Shown: in pieces, positions 5,997 to 10,200 of the stretch
How the letters are laid out: the number at the start of each line of letters is the position of its first letter
How positions within the stretch are numbered: position 1 is the stretch's first letter
Source: Prevotellaceae bacterium
GTDB lineage: Bacteria; Bacteroidota; Bacteroidia; Bacteroidales; UBA932
Length of the DNA stretch: 10,200 nt
NCBI GenBank assembly: GCA_031278135.1
Contig: JAITKY010000125.1
Coordinates: 1-10,200 of the forward strand
Direction: 5' to 3'
Notes under the pieces: model-generated
What the model saw: the letters and a program-made list of their open reading frames with translations, nothing else
The model's database searches: none
What the model was told of the DNA's origin: nothing
Position numbers and translations under genes: made by a program

Positions 5997-7283
5997 ATGA
6001 ACGAAGATTTTCTACAATTTATCTGGAATTTAGGATTATACGATTCGGCGAACCTCACGACGACTGAGGGTGAATATGTGGAAGTGCTTTCTGCGGGCGT
6101 TCGGAACAGGGATTCGGGTCCCGATTTTTACAACGCAAAAGTCCGGATAGGCGACACTCTCTGGGCTGGAACGGTGGAAATACACAAAAAATCGTCCGAA
6201 TGGAATGTACATGGACATCAGAACGATAACGCTTACAATAACGTTATTCTTCACGTCGTTGAAAAAAACGATGCAATGATAAAGCGTAAAAACGGTGAAA
6301 TAATTCCCTGTGTAGAAATCACTTATCCCGAAGATTTCAAGCGACGGTATCTCGAACTTTCCGAATCCAAACAACATATTCCCTGTGCAAATTACATTCC
6401 GGAAGTCGATGATTTCAAAGTGCAGTTCTGGTTGAGCAGACTTGCCGCCGAAAGACTCGAACTTAAAACAGCCGGTATCAGCGCATTAATGGATGAAACA
6501 TATAGCGATCTGGAAGAAGTTTTTCACTGCATACTGTTCAAATATTTCGGATTCAAAACCAATGCCCTGCCTTTCGAGATGCTCGCAAAAAGTTTGCCGG
6601 CGCAATTGTTGCGGAAATACAGTCATTCTTTGTTGTCTGTCGAATCGTTGCTGTTCGGTCAGGCAGGATTGCTCGATATTGACGCCGCAGACGAATATTC
6701 TCACAGTTTAATATCGGAATATCAATTTCTTAAAAAGAAACATAATCTTATTGCGATGGATAAAAGTATCTGGAAATATGCCAAACTCCGTCCGGTGAAC
6801 TTTCCAACAATACGTATCGCACAGATGGCTGCCATATTGAGTAAATATCAGAGTTTGTGGGAGGTAGTTGTAACTTTGGAGAATATAAAGGACATTTACA
6901 GCATTTTTGATGTAACGGCGTCGGAATATTGGGACAATCACTACGTTTTCGGAAAAATATCATCTAAAACTTCATCCAAACGGTTTGGTAAAAATGCTGT
7001 CGATAATTTGATTATTAACGTATTGGCGCCTATGATTTTTACATATTCCATTTACAGGGGCGACGAAGTGTTGAAAGAACGGGCGATATATTTTCTGGAG
7101 TCTTTGGATGCCGAATCCAATTCTGTTGTTAATGAATGGGTTCAATGTGGAATCAAGCCGGTTAATGCTTTCCAGACACAGGCTTTACTTCATTTGCAAA
7201 CGGAGTACTGCGCCGCCAAAAAATGTCTTAAATGCGCTATAGGTAAAGAAGTTATTCAAAACATAATAAAAACAAACATTTAA
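5997..7283 (+). CDS. DUF2851 family protein (function unknown)
   Basis: A 428-residue soluble protein recognised as DUF2851 by its N-terminal core. That core has SGPDF (residues 40-44), a variable stretch, then W56-A-G-T-V-E61-I-H63-K64-K65, SSEW (66-69), two histidines at 72 and 74, and D77..Y80NNVILHVV. HIPCANYIPE follows (C130), then a mostly helical middle with RPVNFPTIRIAQMA, and a cysteine cluster near the end (C405, C410, C413 in CAAKKCLKCAIG). The order of PD, then E-x-H-K with Trp and His residues, recalls a PD-(D/E)XK nuclease core with H in place of the usual K; that is inference. There is no signal peptide or membrane segment. The length is normal for the family as I recall it. 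The nadE ATG follows the TAA directly, so the two are co-transcribed, though no functional link to NAD synthesis is known to me. Confidence 0.88.
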   Translation: MNEDFLQFIWNLGLYDSANLTTTEGEYVEVLSAGVRNRDSGPDFYNAKVRIGDTLWAGTVEIHKKSSEWNVHGHQNDNAYNNVILHVVEKNDAMIKRKNGEIIPCVEITYPEDFKRRYLELSESKQHIPCANYIPEVDDFKVQFWLSRLAAERLELKTAGISALMDETYSDLEEVFHCILFKYFGFKTNALPFEMLAKSLPAQLLRKYSHSLLSVESLLFGQAGLLDIDAADEYSHSLISEYQFLKKKHNLIAMDKSIWKYAKLRPVNFPTIRIAQMAAILSKYQSLWEVVVTLENIKDIYSIFDVTASEYWDNHYVFGKISSKTSSKRFGKNAVDNLIINVLAPMIFTYSIYRGDEVLKERAIYFLESLDAESNSVVNEWVQCGIKPVNAFQTQALLHLQTEYCAAKKCLKCAIGKEVIQNIIKTNI

Positions 7284-9227
7284 ATGAATCATGGATTTCT
7301 CAAAGTAGCAGCCGCAATTCCCGAAGTGAAAGTTGCCGATTGCGAATTTAATGCCGCCCAAATCAGGAAAATGGCAGAATCGGCAAACGCTCGGGGCGTC
7401 GAAATAATCTGTTTCCCCGAACTTGCGATAACATCCTATACCTGTGGTGATTTGTTCTTTCAGGAACTTTTGCTGGAGAGCGCAAAAAATGCTCTGATAA
7501 AATTGGTGAACGATACTTCGACGCTTGATATTATCGTTGTCGCAGGATTGCCTTTGATGCTTAAAGACAAGATATTCAATGTCGCTGCGGTATTCGGCAG
7601 AGGACGAATATACGGATTTGTTCCGAAAATATATTTGCCTAATTATGGCGAATATTACGAAAAACGCTGGTTTGCACCGGCAAACGACAACGCCGGCAAC
7701 GAAATTTATTTTGATGCCGAAACGCCGGAATCAACAGGAAAATCAATCACAAAAAAGTATTATCCTTTTACTCCCAATCTGTTGTTGGGCAACAGCAAAG
7801 TGAAATTTGCAGTGGAAATATGCGAAGATTTATGGGTTCCCAATCCGCCGAGCGCTGGACACTGTATAGCTGGAGCGCATGTAATACTCAATCCTTCGGC
7901 GAGTAACGAATTGATTGGCAAACACGAATACCGGAAAACGCTTGTAGGGCAACAATCGGCGCGATGCATGGCCGGATATGTTTATTCCGGCTCGGGCTGG
8001 GGCGAATCGACCACTGACACAGTGTTTTCGGGCAATGCGATGATATTCGAAAATGGCGTTATGCTGAACGAAGCCGAAAGATTTTCGTTCGACGAACAGA
8101 TTGTCGTCTCGGACATCGACACCGACAGACTGCGGTCGTCACGTGCAAAAAACACTTCGTTCACCAATTATACTGATAATAACCACATCTTTTTGCCGAT
8201 AGACTTTCCCGAAAAAAACGCAAAAATATCCCGCAGTATCAATCCAAAACCTTTTATCCCGAAATCCGAAGAAAGTTTCAACGAAATATTTTCGATTCAG
8301 GTTGGCGGACTTGCTAAACGAATTATGCACACAGGAATACAAAAACAGGTCATTGGCATTTCCGGTGGTCTTGATTCCACTTTGGCTCTTTTGGTCTGCA
8401 TAAAAACTTGCGACAAACTGAAAATCCCACGTGGAAATATCATTGGCGTTACGATGCCCGGATTCGGAACAACCAAACGTACTTATAACAATGCTGTCGC
8501 GTTGATGAAAGAACTCGGAATCGCTATCCGTAAAATCGACATAACCAAAGCCTGTTCGCAACATTTCGAAGACATCGGTCATAATCCGGATATTCACGAC
8601 ATTACGTACGAAAATACTCAAGCACGGGAACGTACGCAAATATTGATGGACATCGCAAACCAGTGTAACGGCTTGGTAATCGGCACCGGCGACCTGTCGG
8701 AACTTGCGCTCGGATGGACAACTTACAATGGCGACCATATATCGATGTATGCGGTCAATGTCAGTATTCCCAAAACATTAGTACGCAGTCTTGTCGCATG
8801 GATTGCAGACACTCAATTCGAAGAAAATGTCAGAAAAACTCTGAAAGATATTCTCGACACCCCGATATCTCCGGAATTGCTGCCCGCCGGTGGACGACAA
8901 ATGATTACGCAAGCAACCGAAGAGATTGTCGGTCCTTACGATCTGCACGATTTTTTTCTGTACTATCTGTTACGGCTCGGATATTCGCCTTCCAAAATTT
9001 TCTTCCTTGCAAAAATCGCATTTGCAGGGATTTACGAACAGTCAACCATTCTTAAATGGATGAAAGTGTTATACAAAAGATTTTTTACACAACAATTCAA
9101 ACGCTCATGTTTGCCCGATGGACCAAAAGTCGGTTCGGTGAACCTGTCGCCGCGTGGCGATTGGCGAATGCCAAGCGATGCAAGTTATGCACTGTGGATG
9201 AAAGAATTGTCAGAATTACAGGATTAA
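7284..9227 (+). CDS. nadE: Glutamine-dependent NAD+ synthetase
   Basis: A 647-residue two-domain enzyme. The N-terminal nitrilase-type glutaminase domain (about residues 5-290) has the full catalytic triad: E46 in CFPELAIT, K115 in VPKIYLPNYGEYYEKRWF and C180 in VEICEDLWVP. The C-terminal NAD synthase domain (about 325-640) has the ATP-pyrophosphatase loop SGGLDS (360-365), the GVTMPGFGTT segment, the GTGDLSELALGW motif and the C-terminal SPRGDWRMPSD motif. It makes NAD+ from nicotinic acid adenine dinucleotide, using glutamine-derived ammonia channelled between domains, with ATP converted to AMP; this is the last step of NAD synthesis in the cytoplasm. The length matches the long, glutamine-using class. 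The ATG immediately follows the DUF2851 stop (TAAATG), so it is translated as the second gene of that unit. All key residues are intact. Confidence 0.96.
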   Translation: MNHGFLKVAAAIPEVKVADCEFNAAQIRKMAESANARGVEIICFPELAITSYTCGDLFFQELLLESAKNALIKLVNDTSTLDIIVVAGLPLMLKDKIFNVAAVFGRGRIYGFVPKIYLPNYGEYYEKRWFAPANDNAGNEIYFDAETPESTGKSITKKYYPFTPNLLLGNSKVKFAVEICEDLWVPNPPSAGHCIAGAHVILNPSASNELIGKHEYRKTLVGQQSARCMAGYVYSGSGWGESTTDTVFSGNAMIFENGVMLNEAERFSFDEQIVVSDIDTDRLRSSRAKNTSFTNYTDNNHIFLPIDFPEKNAKISRSINPKPFIPKSEESFNEIFSIQVGGLAKRIMHTGIQKQVIGISGGLDSTLALLVCIKTCDKLKIPRGNIIGVTMPGFGTTKRTYNNAVALMKELGIAIRKIDITKACSQHFEDIGHNPDIHDITYENTQARERTQILMDIANQCNGLVIGTGDLSELALGWTTYNGDHISMYAVNVSIPKTLVRSLVAWIADTQFEENVRKTLKDILDTPISPELLPAGGRQMITQATEEIVGPYDLHDFFLYYLLRLGYSPSKIFFLAKIAFAGIYEQSTILKWMKVLYKRFFTQQFKRSCLPDGPKVGSVNLSPRGDWRMPSDASYALWMKELSELQD

Positions 9228-9319
9228 TGAGCAAATAATACAAATTGTATCAGCCGACGCTTTTTTTGCGAACTAAAGTTTCGAATCTTTTTCGCATATA
9301 AGTTGCTATAAATTTGGAT

Positions 9320-9343
9320 AGTGTGAGTTTTCGGACTGACACT
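9320..9343 (+). other. Hairpin about 90 bp after nadE
   Basis: AGTGT-G-AG (9320-9327) pairs with CT-G-ACACT (9336-9343) around an 8-base loop (TTTTCGGA), with one G-G mismatch. It has no following T-run, so it is a weak terminator candidate; it could equally be an RNA 3'-end structure or chance. Confidence 0.3.
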
Positions 9344-9385
9344 GTATACAAAATCTTATGTTACTTATGCATTGTTCGTCCATTC

Positions 9386-9428
9386 ACCTTATTACACGCA
9401 AAATGATAGACCAATAAGATAATAAGGT
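9386..9428. repeat. 9-bp inverted repeat upstream of the lipoprotein promoter
   Basis: ACCTTATTA at 9386-9394 is the exact reverse complement of TAATAAGGT at 9420-9428, with 25 bases between. It ends 28 bp before the candidate -33 box, a position where a regulator could bind, but no known operator is recognised. Confidence 0.45.
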
Positions 9429-9455
9429 TAATATGGGTGTGTAACAAAAAAAATG

Positions 9456-9484
9456 TTTGATTAAAAAAAGAATTACTACATTTG
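9456..9484 (+). promoter_or_regulatory. Candidate promoter for the lipoprotein gene
   Basis: TTTG at 9456-9459 and TACATTTG at 9477-9484 form the two Bacteroidota promoter boxes. The spacing is 17 bases, two short of the usual 19-21. The -7 octamer is a full match. Transcription from here would start near 9492 and give an untranslated leader of roughly 300 bases before the ATG at 9794. Confidence 0.6.
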
Positions 9485-9614
9485 CACCGTAAAAGACGTA
9501 ATAATTATTATAAATTGTATGTATATGAATCTTTTTTTCTCAAATTATTCGCTCTTTAACCAAGAATTTGATTGGTTTGGTTCGATTATTGTAGAGAGAT
9601 TGCGTATTCGGAAT

Positions 9615-9685
9615 CAACCACAACAACCTGCGACAGTCAGCCGCAACACTTCGAAGGGACCACCACAACTTACAACAGTCGGTCG
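9615..9685. repeat. Imperfect duplicated segment (about 27 bp) in the leader
   Basis: Bases 9615-9643 (starting CAACCACAACAACC and ending CGACAGTCAGCCG) and 9660-9685 (starting CCACCACAACTT and ending CAACAGTCGGTCG) align over about 26 positions with a small gap. Both end in (A/C)(A)CAGTC(A/G)G(C/T)CG. They are separated by a 16-bp unique stretch containing the palindrome TTCGAA. Confidence 0.6.
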
Positions 9686-9686
9686 C

Positions 9687-9717
9687 CTCTTCCCTGTGGA
9701 GAGAAGCCGGGGGAGAG
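9687..9717 (+). repeat. G/C-rich hairpin, resembling a dispersed intergenic repeat
   Basis: CTCTTCCCT (9687-9695) can pair along its length with GGGGGAGAG (9709-9717), counting two G-U pairs, around a 13-base loop that itself contains GGAGAGAAG. The pattern CTCT.CCC...GGAGAG...GGGG.GAG is like the CTCTCCC/GGAGAGGG-type repeats scattered between genes in many Bacteroidota genomes. That likeness is from memory. Confidence 0.5.
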
Positions 9718-9732
9718 ATCTCATTGTTTTAC

Positions 9733-9771
9733 AATTAAATGAATATAAACCTATAATTAAATGAATATAAA
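9733..9771 (+). repeat. Exact 17-bp direct repeat just upstream of the lipoprotein start
   Basis: AATTAAATGAATATAAA occurs at 9733-9749 and again at 9755-9771, a period of 22 bp. The second copy ends 22 bp before the ATG at 9794. It may be a target duplication or a small tandem duplication; the five bases between copies are CCTAT. Confidence 0.85.
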
Positions 9772-9793
9772 TTATTTTTAAATTTTAGATGAT

Positions 9794-10200
9794 ATGAAAA
9801 AATATGTAAGTTGCTTAAAAGCAACATTGATAGTGTTATTAGTTAGCGCTATATTCTTTGCTTCGTGCAAGGATAACGAGGATCCCAAAAGTTCGGCATG
9901 CGATGTCGTGTCGTTCAAGGTGGACGCCGTGACATGGACTGTCAGCGGTTTGAACATTACTCACACCTATCCGCCGGAAAAGGAGGAAGGTCAACTTACG
10001 CCGATCATCGAAGTGTCGCCGGGCGCAACGATAAGCCCGACATCGGGTGTGGCGCAGAATTTCTTCTCGGCGCAAGGTGTTAAGTACACCGTTACTGCTG
10101 AGGACGGTGTAACGACGCAAGAGTACACTGTTAAAGCGACGATAACGCAATACTCCGGTAGCGAAATCCTGTCGTTTAAAGTGGACACTTTGTCATGGCA
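9794..10200 (+). CDS. Repeat-containing surface lipoprotein, N-terminal part (runs off window)
   Basis: ATG at 9794 opens a frame that continues to the end of the window (135 full codons). Residues 1-24 are a lipoprotein signal peptide (positive start MKKYVSCLK, hydrophobic core, FFAS) with the lipidated cysteine at C25. The next residues, KDNED, fit the lysine-plus-acidic export signal that sends Bacteroidota lipoproteins to the outer surface. Then comes a first repeat, from about S40 (SFKVDAVTWTV, ITHTYPPE, LTPIIEVSPGATISPTSGVAQNF, YTVTAEDG, QEYTVKATI). A second unit begins at S127 (SFKVDTLSW), a period of 87 residues. Such beta-sandwich-like repeats, with TYP..., SPTSG.AQNF and YTVTAEDG motifs, resemble DUF5018-type domains of Bacteroidota cell-surface proteins. 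Its ligand and total repeat number cannot be seen. By eye the coding sequence is richer in G and C than its upstream neighbours. Confidence 0.85.
   Translation, partial: MKKYVSCLKATLIVLLVSAIFFASCKDNEDPKSSACDVVSFKVDAVTWTVSGLNITHTYPPEKEEGQLTPIIEVSPGATISPTSGVAQNFFSAQGVKYTVTAEDGVTTQEYTVKATITQYSGSEILSFKVDTLSW

Larger units (their letters stand above)
9228..9793. other. Long intergenic region between nadE and the lipoprotein gene
   Basis: This 566-bp stretch has no protein gene I can support. From left to right it holds a 13-bp odd palindrome (ATACAA-A-TTGTAT, 9238-9250), a hairpin (9320-9343), a 9-bp inverted repeat (9386-9428), a promoter-like pair of boxes (9456-9484), and a leader of about 300 bases. 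The leader contains an imperfect duplicated segment, a G/C-rich hairpin and a 17-bp direct repeat. An 81-codon open frame at 9519-9764 lies across the repeats and is not convincing as a gene. No strong intrinsic terminator for nadE is visible. Confidence 0.7.

Noticed and set aside
8139..8738. A 199-codon minus-strand frame opposite nadE
   Set aside because: It lies wholly within a coding region with intact catalytic motifs on the other strand and looks like an antisense shadow.
9519..9764. An 81-codon plus-strand open frame in the lipoprotein leader
   Set aside because: Its middle is made by the 27-bp repeats and the G/C-rich hairpin, and its end by the 17-bp repeat. It resembles no family and has the composition of translated intergenic repeat.
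1..10200. tRNA or rRNA genes, CRISPR arrays, toxin-antitoxin pairs, defence islands, phage genes
   Set aside because: I looked in all intergenic regions and on both strands and saw no cloverleaf, spaced repeats or diagnostic protein motifs. Apart from the relic at 299-479, no mobile genes were seen.

Overview
The window looks like a chromosomal piece of a Bacteroidales (phylum Bacteroidota) genome. The evidence is of three kinds. Several upstream regions carry the phylum's promoter signature (TTTG about 19 bases before TAnnTTTG, for example upstream of yebC). Two proteins belong to families I know mainly from this phylum (DUF5606 and DUF2851). YebC has the Bacteroidota-type N terminus (MGRAFEYRK...). 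I cannot name a genus. Repeat-bearing lipoproteins and tandem AAA-ATPase/PD-(D/E)XK genes like those at the two ends are typical of gut-associated Bacteroidales, but that is an impression from memory.

Layout. Bases 1-480 are a degraded accessory region. It holds the last 41 codons of one AAA-ATPase/PD-(D/E)XK nuclease-family gene, the first ~49 codons of a second copy, and a decayed transposase fragment on the minus strand that abuts the break. A clear promoter follows, and then a plus-strand run: yebC (translation factor), a rhomboid protease overlapping it by 4 bp, three ATP synthase genes (c, b and delta subunits) and a DUF5606 gene. On the minus strand, converging on that run, are the two phosphate-transport permeases pstC and pstA, separated by a 62-bp spacer of simple repeats. 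Divergent from pstC, on the plus strand, is a two-gene unit of DUF2851 and glutamine-dependent NAD synthetase (nadE) with no spacer between them. About 565 bp of non-coding DNA with repeats and hairpins comes next. It ends in the leader of a lipoprotein gene with ~87-residue repeats that runs off the window.

How the genes fit together. Most of the window is housekeeping: energy coupling (F-type ATPase), phosphate uptake (Pst), NAD synthesis and translation quality. Two multi-subunit systems are present only in part. The ATPase genes stop after delta, with DUF5606 where alpha would normally be. The Pst permeases lack the adjacent binding protein, ATPase and PhoU. Their partners must lie elsewhere in the genome or be absent. 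I found no tRNA, rRNA, CRISPR array, defence island or convincing new multi-gene system. The least ordinary signals are the four-cysteine, nuclease-like motif pattern in DUF2851, the split ATPase and Pst clusters, the repeat spacer between pstC and pstA, and the repeat-rich leader of the surface lipoprotein.
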